Part shown: positions 9,308 to 18,569 of the stretch, piece by piece
Position numbering within the stretch: position 1 is the first letter of the stretch
Layout: every line of letters begins with the position of its first letter
DNA from: Bacteroides caccae
Lineage (GTDB): Bacteria > Bacteroidota > Bacteroidia > Bacteroidales > Bacteroidaceae
Length of the DNA: 64,000 bases
Assembly (NCBI RefSeq): GCF_002222615.2
Contig: NZ_CP022412.2
Location: 4,340,001-4,404,000 of the forward strand
Direction of reading: 5' to 3'
Position numbers and translations under genes: made by a program
The notes under the pieces: generated by a model
The model's database searches: none
The model's input: the letters and a program-made list of their open reading frames with translations, nothing else
What the model was told of the DNA's origin: nothing

Positions 9308-9349
9308 ATACAGATTTAGACTTATATAAATAGTAAAAACAACCGCCAA

Positions 9350-10783
9350 TTAGTCAAGTGGTTTCAATCCCATTTTCGCAGCTCTTTCCAACATAAAGGC
9401 ATGAGCGGCCTCATATTCATTCGGGATAACTCCATCCAATATAGCATCTTTAATCGCACTTTTCAAAGCCCCGACTTCACGGCAAGGCTGCAAACCGAAG
9501 GTTTCCATGATTTCCTCCCCACTTACCGGAGGCTGAAAATTACGAATCCGGTCTTTCTCCTCCAAGTCTTTCAATTTCTGACGAACCAACTGGAAATTAT
9601 TCAAGAAACGTTGCTTACGCTCCATATTCTTTGAAGTAATATCCGCTTCACACAAAGTCATCAAATCATCAATATCATCTCCCGCCTCAAAAAGCAGACG
9701 ACGAACAGCCGAATCTGTCACCACGTCATCCGCAATCACGATTGGTCTCATGTGCAGACTAACCATTTTCTGTACATACTTCATCTTCTCATTCATCGGC
9801 AACTTCATCTTACGGAAAATATTCGGAACCATTTTTTCACCGATGAAATTATGGTTATGGAACGTCCAGCCAGCTTTTGGTTCCCAACGTTTAGTGGCAG
9901 GTTTGGCAATATCATGCAACAAGGCAGCCCAACGCAGCCAAAGATTATCCGTTTTCTTGCTGATATTATCAAGTACTTCCAACGTATGATAAAAGTTATC
10001 CTTATGCGAACGGCCATTCCGTGTTTCTACCCCCTGCAAAGCAGCCAGTTCGGGAAAGATTAACGACAACAACCCACTACGCTCCAAGTCAATAAAGCCC
10101 TTTGAAGGAACAGGCGAAAGAATTATCTTATTCAATTCATCTGCAATACGCTCACGGGATATGATGTTGATCCGTTCCCTATTACGGCAAAGCGATTCAA
10201 AAGTGTCATCATCAATGTAAAAATTCAGTTGCGTAGCGAAACGGATACAGCGCATCATACGTAACGGATCATCACTAAACGTAATATCTGGATCAAGAGG
10301 AGTACGAATCGTCTTCTCCTTCATATCTTCCATACCGCCAAACGGATCTACCAGTTCCCCAAAACGTGCTTTATTCAGGCAAACGGCAAGAGCATTAATC
10401 GTAAAATCACGACGGTTCTGATCATCTTCCAGTGTTCCGTCTTCCACGATAGGTTTTCGTGAATCCCGATGATATGACTCTTTGCGGGCTCCTACAAATT
10501 CTACTTCCGTGCCTTTATATTTTACTTGTGCCGTTCCGAAATTCTTGAAAACAGAGACATGAGCACCACGTCCCAGACGTTTTCCAAGTGCTTCTGCCAT
10601 AGCAATTCCACTGCCTACAACTACTACATCTATATCTTTAGAGGGACGTTGCAGAAAAATATCACGAACGTAACCACCTACCACATAGCACTCTAAGCCC
10701 AGTGCATCGGCAGTTTCGGCTATTTGTCCGAAGATTGGTTCGCTGAAATGCTGCTTCAATTCCTCTTGAGTCAACTCTATCAT
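9350..10783 (-). CDS. cca: CCA-adding tRNA nucleotidyltransferase / poly(A) polymerase family with HD domain
   Basis: 477 residues. The class II nucleotidyltransferase head has GGYVRD (residues 36-41) and the catalytic carboxylate pair D50/D52, followed by the [10 protein letters not shown] signature of this family near residue 130. An HD phosphohydrolase-type domain follows (LLHDIAKP near residue 290, with later His residues). The enzyme adds or repairs the CCA end of tRNA; the HD domain may remove 2',3'-cyclic phosphates. The family also contains poly(A) polymerases, and the distinction cannot be made with certainty here. A clear AAAAGGA precedes the ATG. A minus-strand TAATTTTG box at 10811-10818 lies just upstream. 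Confidence 0.9.
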   Translation of the reverse strand: MIELTQEELKQHFSEPIFGQIAETADALGLECYVVGGYVRDIFLQRPSKDIDVVVVGSGIAMAEALGKRLGRGAHVSVFKNFGTAQVKYKGTEVEFVGARKESYHRDSRKPIVEDGTLEDDQNRRDFTINALAVCLNKARFGELVDPFGGMEDMKEKTIRTPLDPDITFSDDPLRMMRCIRFATQLNFYIDDDTFESLCRNRERINIISRERIADELNKIILSPVPSKGFIDLERSGLLSLIFPELAALQGVETRNGRSHKDNFYHTLEVLDNISKKTDNLWLRWAALLHDIAKPATKRWEPKAGWTFHNHNFIGEKMVPNIFRKMKLPMNEKMKYVQKMVSLHMRPIVIADDVVTDSAVRRLLFEAGDDIDDLMTLCEADITSKNMERKQRFLNNFQLVRQKLKDLEEKDRIRNFQPPVSGEEIMETFGLQPCREVGALKSAIKDAILDGVIPNEYEAAHAFMLERAAKMGLKPLD

Positions 10784-10810
10784 TCCTTTTAGTTATAAGT
10801 TTTGAGGGGG

Positions 10811-10839
10811 CAAAATTACAAAAATAAGGGATATATTTG
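10811..10839. promoter_or_regulatory. Divergent -7 boxes: cca (minus) and lipoprotein gene (plus)
   Basis: TAATTTTG reads on the minus strand at 10811-10818, and TATATTTG on the plus strand at 10832-10839. Both match TAnnTTTG and are correctly placed for the two divergent genes. Confidence 0.45.
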
Positions 10840-10895
10840 TATTTTTGTCGCTAATAAAGTAAACGAAGGATGATGAACAATAAAATATATACAGT

Positions 10896-11738
10896 ATGAT
10901 AAAAAAACTGATTTACCTCTTTTGCGGCACATTAGTGCTGACAGCTTGCGGAAATAGCATTGAAAAAAAAGCGAACGAGAAACTGGTGATTGCTAAAGCC
11001 GCTTATGAACGTGGCGACTACGAAGAAGCAAAATCTCAAATCGACAGTATCAAAATTTTGTATCCGAAAGCATTCGAAGCGCGTAAAGCCGGTCAGGAAC
11101 TAATGCTGGATGTTGAGACGAAAGCACAACAAAAAACACTTGCGTATCTGGACAGTGCCCTGCAAGTAAAACAACAGGAATTTGATGCAATCAAAGATAA
11201 ATTCACGCTGGAGAAAGATGCGGAGTACCAGCAAATAGGAAATTATCTGTGGCCTACCCAAACCGTTGAAAAGAATCTGCACCGTTCATATCTACGCTTT
11301 CAGGTAAATGAACAAGGTATCATGAGTATGACTTCTATTTATTGTGGCAGCAATAACATTCATCATGTCGGTGTCAAAGTAATTGCTCCTGACGGTAGTT
11401 TTGCAGAAACTCCTACATCCAAGGACAGTTATGAGACAGTTGATATGAACGAAAAGATAGAAAAAGCGGACTATAAACTCGGAGAAGACGGAAGCGTAAT
11501 CGAATTTCTGAATCTCAATAAAGACAAGAATATCCGGATTGAATATCTCGGCGACCGTATTTACAAAACGACCATGAGCCCCACTGACCGTCAGGCAGCA
11601 GCAAATATCTACCAATTATCACAGATCCTTTCGGCAATGCAGCAAATCAAGAAAGAACAGGAAGCTGCGAATCTGAAAATCGAGTTCATCAATAAAAAGA
11701 AAGAACGGAAAGCACAGGAAACTGCAACAGAGCAATAG
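10896..11738 (+). CDS. Lipoprotein of unknown function with a TPR-like N-terminal region
   Basis: 280 residues. The lipobox LTAC puts the acylated cysteine at residue 18. Residues about 25-65 are helical and resemble one tetratricopeptide-type repeat (AAYERGDYEEAKSQID). A helical linker and a beta-rich middle domain (about residues 95-230) follow, ending in a strongly charged, Lys/Glu-rich helix. It should be anchored in the cell envelope. I do not recognise a specific function. The gene is monocistronic, with its own promoter box and a strong terminator, and is flanked by genes of unrelated role. Confidence 0.85.
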   Translation: MIKKLIYLFCGTLVLTACGNSIEKKANEKLVIAKAAYERGDYEEAKSQIDSIKILYPKAFEARKAGQELMLDVETKAQQKTLAYLDSALQVKQQEFDAIKDKFTLEKDAEYQQIGNYLWPTQTVEKNLHRSYLRFQVNEQGIMSMTSIYCGSNNIHHVGVKVIAPDGSFAETPTSKDSYETVDMNEKIEKADYKLGEDGSVIEFLNLNKDKNIRIEYLGDRIYKTTMSPTDRQAAANIYQLSQILSAMQQIKKEQEAANLKIEFINKKKERKAQETATEQ

Positions 11739-11767
11739 TCAACAGCCTATCATAAACTGTAATTCTA

Positions 11768-11817
11768 AAATAAGGAGGAGCCGGAGGATAATAAAAATCT
11801 CCGGCTCCTCCTTATTT
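11768..11817. terminator. Terminator between lipoprotein and GH20 genes
   Basis: A perfect 19-bp stem (11768-11786 with 11799-11817), GC-rich in the centre and A/T at the ends, with a 12-nt loop. It serves convergent genes on both strands. Confidence 0.85.
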
Positions 11818-11854
11818 CATTTTTAAGAACACATACTTAAAAATACCAGGCAAA

Positions 11855-13498
11855 TCACTTCATTATATGTTTGCCGTAATTCCACCCTTTGAGATCATAC
11901 AATACGGCATCCTTACGAATCCGTTCCTTAAAACTTACATAATCCCTTTTCTCCTGTGGAGTCCATCCGGCTTCCGCAACAGCCGCAAGACGAGGTAACA
12001 TCAGATATTCAAGTACAGAAGAATCAACCACCCATTCAGTCCAAAAGTTAGCCTGCACACCGCTATAATAAGGTTGCAAGTCTGCCTCCACTCCCTTCAT
12101 CGGCTGATAATTATAAACGGCTTCCACCGTCTCGGTACCATGTCCCTGCGACATAGGTTCCGTAGGGAGATCAGATTGCCTCCTGTTTATATAATAAGGA
12201 ATTTGTGGGCTTAAAATTGTACTCATACCTTGTTTTGCTGCATTTTGAGCCGCAGCATCAGCCCCTATCCATGCCATAATGGTGATGTCATTACCTAGGA
12301 GCGCAGTATTTCCGTGGAGTACTTCATTCCAAAACACCAGTCGTCGTTGTTGGTTGGCAGGTTTCGTGGCCATATAATCTTTTAGTTGTTTATAGAAATA
12401 AATCTGTAAATCTCTAAAATTAGTAGAGCCCATTTCTTTTAGTAAGGACTGACACTCTTCGTTTTTCTGCCATTTATTAGTAGGACATTCATCACCGCCC
12501 AAGTGAATATAACGGAATGGAAACAGGTCGATAAGTTCATCAATTACATCCCTGGCAAATTGCATGGCTTGAGGATTAGCTACATTGATAACATCCGTCG
12601 AAATGCCTTGCCGTAGCCACACCTCATGCATATTTTCAGGATCACAAGCCAGAAACTCCGGATAAGCGGCAACAGCAGCCTGGGAATGTCCGGGGATATC
12701 TATTTCAGGAATAATCTCCACAAATTTAGTTTTGGCGTAAGCTACAATTTCTTTGATGTCATTCTGGGTATAAAATCCTCCATAACGCTGCCCGTCCGTT
12801 TTCACATCGCCATACGCCAAAACTTTGCTATTCCGCCAAGCACCTACTTCCGTCAACTTGGGATACTTCTTTATTTCTATTCTCCAGCCCTGATCTTCAG
12901 TCAAATGCCAATGAAAACGATTCATTTTATAAGTAGACATGATATCAATCACCCGTTTTACCTCATCTTTTCCGAAAAAGTGCCTGCCCTCGTCCAGCAT
13001 AAAGCCCCTCCATTCGAAACGGGGAACATCTTCTATTTCTACGGTCGGAATACTCCACTCCTGCCGGCCGCCTACTGCCACCCCTGCCATTACATGACGG
13101 GAGATTAACTGCTTCAATGTTTGAAGTGCATAATAAAACCCGGCAGGGCGCGCAGCTTCAATACGAATCTGTTTTGGCGAAACATCCAACTTATAAGCCT
13201 CCGGTGCAAGCGTTTGATTCACACTTAAAACGATTCCAGCCTTAGCCTCACTACGCACAGACGTAACTTTTATGCCCGTAGCCTTTTGGAAATCATCTTT
13301 AAATGAATCGAAAACAAGAGTAACGCTATCACCCCGATAAGAAGCGATACAGACTTTGAGCTGCTTACCGAATTTAAAACTTTCATTTTTCACGATCAAA
13401 TGAGCCGGTTGCGGAATGATAGCTATTTCTTGTGCCATCAAGATTCCAAATCCGCTTACTATCACCCATAATAAAGATAAAAGATACTTGTTTTTCAT
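11855..13498 (-). CDS. Secreted beta-N-acetylhexosaminidase (GH20)
   Basis: 547 residues with a signal peptide (about 1-22). An N-terminal GH20b domain (about 25-155) precedes the TIM-barrel catalytic domain (about 160-500). The family's catalytic pair is D336-E337 in HLGGDECP: Asp orients the substrate acetamido group and Glu is the acid/base. FHWHLTEDQGWR (near residue 195) and the EIDIPGHS segment are also typical. It releases terminal GlcNAc or GalNAc from host glycoproteins, glycolipids or chitooligosaccharides. It is transcribed toward the lipoprotein gene. The small basic ORF lies 12 bp upstream in the same direction and may share its transcript. Confidence 0.94.
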   Translation of the reverse strand: MKNKYLLSLLWVIVSGFGILMAQEIAIIPQPAHLIVKNESFKFGKQLKVCIASYRGDSVTLVFDSFKDDFQKATGIKVTSVRSEAKAGIVLSVNQTLAPEAYKLDVSPKQIRIEAARPAGFYYALQTLKQLISRHVMAGVAVGGRQEWSIPTVEIEDVPRFEWRGFMLDEGRHFFGKDEVKRVIDIMSTYKMNRFHWHLTEDQGWRIEIKKYPKLTEVGAWRNSKVLAYGDVKTDGQRYGGFYTQNDIKEIVAYAKTKFVEIIPEIDIPGHSQAAVAAYPEFLACDPENMHEVWLRQGISTDVINVANPQAMQFARDVIDELIDLFPFRYIHLGGDECPTNKWQKNEECQSLLKEMGSTNFRDLQIYFYKQLKDYMATKPANQQRRLVFWNEVLHGNTALLGNDITIMAWIGADAAAQNAAKQGMSTILSPQIPYYINRRQSDLPTEPMSQGHGTETVEAVYNYQPMKGVEADLQPYYSGVQANFWTEWVVDSSVLEYLMLPRLAAVAEAGWTPQEKRDYVSFKERIRKDAVLYDLKGWNYGKHIMK

Positions 13499-13510
13499 AT
13501 TAGAATTATT

Positions 13511-13648
13511 TTATTTCACCCTTCTGTTCAACTGATTATTAGCCTTTTCCTGTTTCGACTTCCCGACTCTTTTTCCCGAAGTTTTTTTCTTTCCGACTCC
13601 GGGTTTTGCCTTTCCGGCAAAGGGATTATTACTTTTTTTGATTACCAT
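13511..13648 (-). CDS. Small, very basic protein (45 residues), unknown
   Basis: An ATG at 13648 and TAA at 13511-13513 frame a 45-residue product. It begins MVIKKSNNPFAGKAKPGVGK and is followed by a Lys/Arg/Ser/Gln-rich tail, with no acidic patch and no membrane segment. The composition resembles small ribosome- or nucleic-acid-binding proteins, but I recognise no family. It lies between the DUF3843 gene (24 bp upstream of its start) and the GH20 gene, all on the minus strand, so it could be the last gene of a ruvA-DUF3843 transcript. AGAAGAG lies close to the start. The biased but coherent composition argues for a real gene. Confidence 0.5.
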   Translation of the reverse strand: MVIKKSNNPFAGKAKPGVGKKKTSGKRVGKSKQEKANNQLNRRVK

Positions 13649-13672
13649 ACTCTTCTCGGTATTTATACTAAT

Positions 13673-14662
13673 TTACTCCCCTTCGTAATACTCTCCCAAG
13701 TACCAACGGGCCACAAAATCCCAATTCTCGTGAAGCAGAGCCTTTCCATTCTCAAACGGGAACTGGGCCTCCGGCAATAAGTCATGTTCCATAGCATATT
13801 TCAACAAATCGAATGGACACAAGCCTTCTTCACAAAACAGTTCGTACGCTTCCTCCTCCGCTTCTTCAGCACTATAAAGCGGATTATGCTTATCTGCAAA
13901 ATAAGAAGCAACATCCGGCCCTATCAACAGACCTTTCGGATTGGCATATAACACAAAGTTATCAAACTCCTTCAAATCAGGTAAAAGAGAATCCTCTTCG
14001 TCCTCCCATTTCAGTGCTTGCACAAAAAAGACTTTCAATGCCTCATAAGAATCAAAGAACATTAATGCCTCTCCCTTGCTTGCCTCCAAAAAGCGTTCGA
14101 CATTCGTAGGTAACTTTTCACCGGGTACGGCAGCAGGCAACGGCTTCCGTTTTCTCTGCATCAATTCCGTTTCCATTATCCAGTCCACAGCCAGATTCTC
14201 ACTGATAAGAGCCTCTTCAAAAACAGCATCCAAACGGTTATAGATTACATCCGCAAACTTCAACAAATCTTCATCCAACGGATTTTCCACTCCATCGAAA
14301 GAGTCACCTACCGGAGAATTGACAGCCCACAAAAGAAAAGCGACATCCTCACGATTTATCTCGTCAGGCAGATATTCGTCCGTCAACGAATAAAAAGGAA
14401 GGTAACGTCCGTAACTTTTCTGATGCCAACGGATAAATTGTCTCCAGTTTCCCCCGTCAGCCACACAGTCTTCCAAATACAAAGCTAGTATTAAAGCAAC
14501 CTGCTGTTGATCTTCCTCCGCAGTCTCCCAGTATAAACTAGATTCTGCCACCAAAGGCAGTAATTCATTGACAAAATCAAGATACCACTGGTCCGTAGCT
14601 ACCACCTTTACACGACGATGAGCCTCCAGCCATGTTTTCATATAAATTTTCCGTTGCTTCAT
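13673..14662 (-). CDS. DUF3843 family protein
   Basis: A 329-residue cytoplasmic protein with no signal peptide or membrane segment. It is rich in aromatic and acidic residues, with a markedly acidic C-terminal third. I recognise it as the Bacteroidetes family DUF3843, which has no assigned function. Its start overlaps the end of ruvA by 4 bp (ATGA), so the two are translationally coupled. The pairing with ruvA might hint at a DNA-related job, but nothing in the sequence shows this. Confidence 0.82.
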   Translation of the reverse strand: MKQRKIYMKTWLEAHRRVKVVATDQWYLDFVNELLPLVAESSLYWETAEEDQQQVALILALYLEDCVADGGNWRQFIRWHQKSYGRYLPFYSLTDEYLPDEINREDVAFLLWAVNSPVGDSFDGVENPLDEDLLKFADVIYNRLDAVFEEALISENLAVDWIMETELMQRKRKPLPAAVPGEKLPTNVERFLEASKGEALMFFDSYEALKVFFVQALKWEDEEDSLLPDLKEFDNFVLYANPKGLLIGPDVASYFADKHNPLYSAEEAEEEAYELFCEEGLCPFDLLKYAMEHDLLPEAQFPFENGKALLHENWDFVARWYLGEYYEGE

Positions 14663-15264
14663 AATCTCTTCAAAGCCAGTTTAATCACCTTTTCTACCGG
14701 GGCTTCCGGTTCTTCCTTTAAAACAGCCAGAACAACCTTCTGCGAAGGTGCGGCAGCAAAACCCAACATTGTCAACGCAGCCACCGCTTCTTCCTGCACT
14801 TCGGCATTGGCAGACTGCAACAACATTCCGGCGGATGTTGTTCCGCCTACGGCAGCCATTCCTACCGTCTTTATCTTATCTTTCAGTTCGACAATGAGAC
14901 GCTGTGCAGTTTTCAGCCCGATACCTTTCACCGTCTTCAGGAGATTCGCGTTTTCAGCACTGATTACACTGACCAACTCTGATGGAGAAAGAGCAGAAAG
15001 AATCATTCGTGCCGTATTTCCTCCAATCCCCGACACAGAAATCAATAATAGAAAAATCTCCCGTTCCTGTTTGTCGGCAAATCCGTAAAGCACGTAAGCG
15101 TCTTCACGGATAGCTTCATAAATAAATAATTTACAAGTTTTCTTCCCCTGAATAGCCGAATAGGTATTCAGAGATATATTGGCGGCATACCCCACCCCAT
15201 TACAGTCTATCACTGCGGTTGCCGGACTGAGTTCGGCAAGCTCGCCTCTAACATATTCTATCAT
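14659..15264 (-). CDS. ruvA: Holliday junction branch migration protein RuvA
   Basis: 201 residues, the normal length. An N-terminal OB-fold ([14 protein letters not shown], residues 1-62) precedes two helix-hairpin-helix motifs (SGIGGNTAR near residue 80, [10 protein letters not shown] near 115). A flexible linker and the C-terminal RuvB-binding domain follow (about 150-201). RuvA tetramers bind Holliday junctions and load the RuvB motor. ruvB and ruvC are not in the window, which is usual in this group. The minus-strand TATCTTTG box at 15273-15280 leaves almost no untranslated leader. Confidence 0.97.
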   Translation of the reverse strand: MIEYVRGELAELSPATAVIDCNGVGYAANISLNTYSAIQGKKTCKLFIYEAIREDAYVLYGFADKQEREIFLLLISVSGIGGNTARMILSALSPSELVSVISAENANLLKTVKGIGLKTAQRLIVELKDKIKTVGMAAVGGTTSAGMLLQSANAEVQEEAVAALTMLGFAAAPSQKVVLAVLKEEPEAPVEKVIKLALKRL

Positions 15265-15272
15265 AATGGGAA

Positions 15273-15280
15273 CAAAGATA
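15273..15280 (-). promoter_or_regulatory. Promoter -7 box of ruvA-DUF3843
   Basis: Minus-strand TATCTTTG, exact TAnnTTTG, ends 9 bp before the ruvA ATG. The transcript would be nearly leaderless. Confidence 0.4.
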
Positions 15281-15289
15281 AAACAATTT

Positions 15290-15317
15290 CACCACAGAGG
15301 ACATAGAGGACACAGAG
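15290..15317. repeat. Short purine-rich direct repeat (ACAGAGGAC type)
   Basis: Three tandem, imperfect copies of a 9-10 bp word (accacagagg, acatagagga, cacagag). I recall similar text in other bacterial intergenic regions but cannot verify that here. Confidence 0.4.
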
Positions 15318-15462
15318 TTTTTTCAATGAGATGATAGCATACTAATTAAAGAATTACGTTATTTTTGTTCATCTAGTTTGACGTTCGCAACAAATATATT
15401 CATTACTAGTGAAAAAATTAAAAATAATTAAGCTAACGAACCAAAGCTACTAGTAAAATGTT

Positions 15463-15470
15463 TATTTTTG
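15463..15470 (+). promoter_or_regulatory. Promoter -7 box of ddh
   Basis: TATTTTTG at 15463-15470 fits TAnnTTTG and predicts transcription starting near 15477. This makes the in-frame start at 15468 unlikely and supports the ATG at 15513. Confidence 0.5.
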
Positions 15471-15512
15471 CAAGCAAAAGAAAGAAATTTGTTCACTAAA
15501 ACCAATAAAAGG

Positions 15513-16412
15513 ATGAAAAAAGTAAGAGCTGCCATCGTTGGTTATGGCAACATTGGTCATTATGTACTTGAGGCGCTTCAAGCCGCACCAGATTTCGAAA
15601 TAGCCGGAGTAGTTCGTCGTGCAGGAGCCGAGAATAAACCGGAAGAGTTGGCAAATTATGCAGTTGTAAAGGATATAAAAGAGTTGGAAGACGTAGAAGT
15701 TGCCATCCTTTGTACTCCGACCCGCAGCGTTGAGAAATATGCAAAAGAATATCTGGCTATGGGAATCAACACCGTAGACAGCTTCGACATCCACACCGGT
15801 ATCGTTGACTTACGACGCACACTGGATGCTACGGCCAAAGAACACAAAGCCGTATCTATCATCTCCGCAGGCTGGGACCCGGGAAGCGACTCTATCGTAC
15901 GTACTATGCTCGAAGCCATTGCTCCGAAAGGGATCACTTATACCAACTTCGGTCCGGGAATGAGTATGGGACATACAGTAGCCGTGAAAGCCATTGACGG
16001 AGTGAAAGCCGCCCTGTCTATGACTATCCCTACGGGTACGGGAATCCACCGTCGCATGGTATATATCGAGCTGAAAGACGGATACAAATTTGAAGAAGTA
16101 TCCGCAGCTATCAAAGCAGATCCTTATTTCGTGAATGACGAAACACACGTGAAACAGGTTCCGAGCGTGGACGCCCTTCTCGACATGGGACACGGAGTAA
16201 ACCTCACCCGCAAAGGCGTATCGGGCAAAACCCAGAATCAGCTATTTGAATTTAATATGCGCATCAACAACCCTGCACTGACTGCACAAGTACTGGTATG
16301 CGTAGCACGTGCTTCCATGAAGCAGCAACCGGGTTGCTACACAATGGTGGAAATTCCGGTGATCGACCTCCTTCCGGGTGACCGCGAAGAATGGATCGGA
16401 CATCTGGTATAA
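15513..16412 (+). CDS. ddh: meso-diaminopimelate D-dehydrogenase
   Basis: 299 residues from the ATG at 15513. It is an NADPH-dependent enzyme that makes meso-2,6-diaminopimelate from tetrahydrodipicolinate in one step, giving lysine and the cross-linking residue of peptidoglycan. The N-terminal Rossmann motif GYGNIG is at residues 10-15. The substrate-domain segments SAGWDPGSDS and GPGMSMGH are characteristic of the family. An in-frame upstream start at 15468 would add 15 unconserved residues and lies before the predicted transcription start, so I reject it. A strong terminator lies 20 nt downstream. Confidence 0.95.
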   Translation: MKKVRAAIVGYGNIGHYVLEALQAAPDFEIAGVVRRAGAENKPEELANYAVVKDIKELEDVEVAILCTPTRSVEKYAKEYLAMGINTVDSFDIHTGIVDLRRTLDATAKEHKAVSIISAGWDPGSDSIVRTMLEAIAPKGITYTNFGPGMSMGHTVAVKAIDGVKAALSMTIPTGTGIHRRMVYIELKDGYKFEEVSAAIKADPYFVNDETHVKQVPSVDALLDMGHGVNLTRKGVSGKTQNQLFEFNMRINNPALTAQVLVCVARASMKQQPGCYTMVEIPVIDLLPGDREEWIGHLV

Positions 16413-16433
16413 AACATGATCCGCATAACAGAT

Positions 16434-16475
16434 AAAAAAAATAGAGAAAGACTGTTAATCTTTCTCTATTTTTTT
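16434..16475. terminator. Terminator after ddh
   Basis: AAATAGAGAAAGA and its complement form a 16-17 bp stem around a 7-nt loop, with A-runs before and T-runs after. It abuts the next gene's promoter. Confidence 0.8.
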
Positions 16476-16483
16476 TATCTTTG
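16476..16483 (+). promoter_or_regulatory. Promoter -7 box of the DUF3857 gene pair
   Basis: TATCTTTG directly follows the ddh terminator and lies 28 bp before the ATG at 16512. Confidence 0.45.
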
Positions 16484-16511
16484 TCCGAATACTAAAAACA
16501 CGCACAAGATT

Positions 16512-18545
16512 ATGAAAAAGCTATTCATTCTATTTACACTCCTGTTACAGCTTTTGTCACCCATTTACCCGCAACAAGCCGCAACAGTAATCACTCCCAG
16601 TCTGAAATACGGTAAACCCTCCAAAGAAGAACTCTTGTTCACCACTTATACTCCGGATACTACTGCCACAGCCCTCTATCTGTTCCACCAGGGGCAGAGC
16701 AACTTTACCTACCACGATGGTTTTCAACTGATAACAGAACACTGGATACGCATAAAAATCCTGAAGCCACAGGGAACGGCATACGCCGATGTTTCTGTCC
16801 CGTTTTATGCCCCTACGGATAAAGAGGAAGGAGAAGAAAGGGCCAGCGAAGTAGAAGGTTGCTCTTATAACATGGAAAACGGGAAATGTGTAAAAACACC
16901 TATGAAACGCGAATCCATATCTTTCGAACGGATTGACAACCGATACAAAATTCTTAAATTCTCCCTACCCGCTGTCAAGGAGGGGACTATTATCGAATAT
17001 CACTACAAGCTCTACTCCGACTACTTCATCCACATAGATAACTGGATGATGCAAGAAGAACTGCCCATGCTATACAACCAATACAAAATCACAATTCCCA
17101 ATGTATTCATCTACAACATCGAACTTCGGGGAAAAGACTACATACAAATGAAACAAAAAGAATCTGCCCTTCACGCAACGGCACGTGAAGGTGGAACGGC
17201 AGGAATCAACAAAGATTTCACTATCCTGGCACAAGAAACGACATTCATTTCTCAGAACCTCCCAGCTATCCGTCAGGACGAACCCTATTGCTGGTGTCCG
17301 GAAGATTATAAAGTACAAATAAGTTTTGACCTACAAGGTACCAACTTCCCCGGCAAAGAATACGAACCATATAGCCAGAAATGGGAAGATGTAGATAAAC
17401 AACTGATTAAGCCGGAGAATACACAATTCGGCGTGTTCCTCTCTTTCATCAACCCGTTCCGCCCGGAGACCAAAGAGATTTTCACCAGCAAAATGAATTT
17501 TGAGGAAAGAATCATCCACTCATTCCGTCTGCTAAAAAAGAAACTGGCTTGGAACGGAAGATATAATCTTTATAGCAAAGACCTCGAAAAAGTAATTCAA
17601 AAAGGAAGCGGCAGCAATGCTGATCTGAATTTTATCCTAATCAGCATCCTTAAAGACTTCGGGCTGAAAGCCTACCCTGTTGTTTTAAGCCGCCGTTCAG
17701 CAGGAATGTTGCCTCATAATTTCCCGTCTCTGCAAAAGCTTAATACCTTCGTTATCGCCGTTTACGATACGGACAAAGAAAAATACGTCTTTTTGGACAG
17801 TTCTATGGATATTCCTTCTCTTAACATTCTGCCGCCCGACTTGTCTGTTAACCAAGCACGCATACTTTCGCCAACAGAAAAGGAGGAGAACAAATGGGTA
17901 GACTTAATGATGCTCACAGAAAACACAAGCTTTATGAACATTAAAGCTAAATTAGAAGGTAACCTAATTAAAGGACACCGCAGTACAGTCTTGCACGGAC
18001 AGGAAGCGGTGGAATACCAGAAAAAGAGACAACAAGAACAAGACAGTATCGTTCCAGACCCGACAACCGAAATTACCCCGAAAGACAGGCTAACCGTCAC
18101 CAACCTAAAAGTGGAACATACGGAAAACGATCCGGGTACGATAAAAGAGGAACTCGACTTCACCATACAAACCGAACAGGTAGGTGATCACCTCTACATC
18201 AATCCGATGCTTTTCCCACAACTGGAGACCAATCCATTTATTCAGACCGACCGAGTGCTTCCTGTCGAATTTCCATATCCGTATAAATTCACATTATTAT
18301 GCAAATTGGCCCTTCCCGAAGGCTATGAAGTGGAAGAACTACCCCAATCGCAATTTATCCGAGCAGAGGGGGATCATCTGCAATGCAGATATATGATTCA
18401 AAAACAAGGGAATACGATCCTGGTCAGCTACAGATTCCACCTCAAAGAATATATATTCCTTCCTGAACATTATAAACAACTGCAAGATATGTGGACAAAA
18501 ATCATTGAGAAGAATCACACGTTGATAGTACTCAAAAAAATATAA
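16512..18545 (+). CDS. Exported DUF3857 / transglutaminase-like protein, probably inactive
   Basis: 677 residues from the ATG at 16512 (signal peptide about 1-22, ending in a PQQA-type site). An upstream in-frame start at 16416 would run through the terminator and promoter, so it is rejected. A DUF3857 domain spans about residues 40-240, a transglutaminase-like domain about 270-450, and a DUF2569/3858-like beta-rich tail follows. Where an active enzyme has the catalytic Cys (GDC in the next gene), this protein has GSN369, and the His position (NH) is replaced by TF. The fold is thus kept but the Cys-His pair is lost. It probably acts as a binding or regulatory partner of the intact paralogue 24 bp downstream. 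The molecular target is unknown. Confidence 0.85.
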   Translation: MKKLFILFTLLLQLLSPIYPQQAATVITPSLKYGKPSKEELLFTTYTPDTTATALYLFHQGQSNFTYHDGFQLITEHWIRIKILKPQGTAYADVSVPFYAPTDKEEGEERASEVEGCSYNMENGKCVKTPMKRESISFERIDNRYKILKFSLPAVKEGTIIEYHYKLYSDYFIHIDNWMMQEELPMLYNQYKITIPNVFIYNIELRGKDYIQMKQKESALHATAREGGTAGINKDFTILAQETTFISQNLPAIRQDEPYCWCPEDYKVQISFDLQGTNFPGKEYEPYSQKWEDVDKQLIKPENTQFGVFLSFINPFRPETKEIFTSKMNFEERIIHSFRLLKKKLAWNGRYNLYSKDLEKVIQKGSGSNADLNFILISILKDFGLKAYPVVLSRRSAGMLPHNFPSLQKLNTFVIAVYDTDKEKYVFLDSSMDIPSLNILPPDLSVNQARILSPTEKEENKWVDLMMLTENTSFMNIKAKLEGNLIKGHRSTVLHGQEAVEYQKKRQQEQDSIVPDPTTEITPKDRLTVTNLKVEHTENDPGTIKEELDFTIQTEQVGDHLYINPMLFPQLETNPFIQTDRVLPVEFPYPYKFTLLCKLALPEGYEVEELPQSQFIRAEGDHLQCRYMIQKQGNTILVSYRFHLKEYIFLPEHYKQLQDMWTKIIEKNHTLIVLKKI

Positions 18546-18569
18546 GAAAAATCATTCAATATTCTGATA

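Noticed and set aside
16416..16511. The longer N-terminal extension of the first DUF3857 protein
   Set aside because: It would cross the ddh terminator and the promoter of its own gene; the signal peptide begins at 16512.
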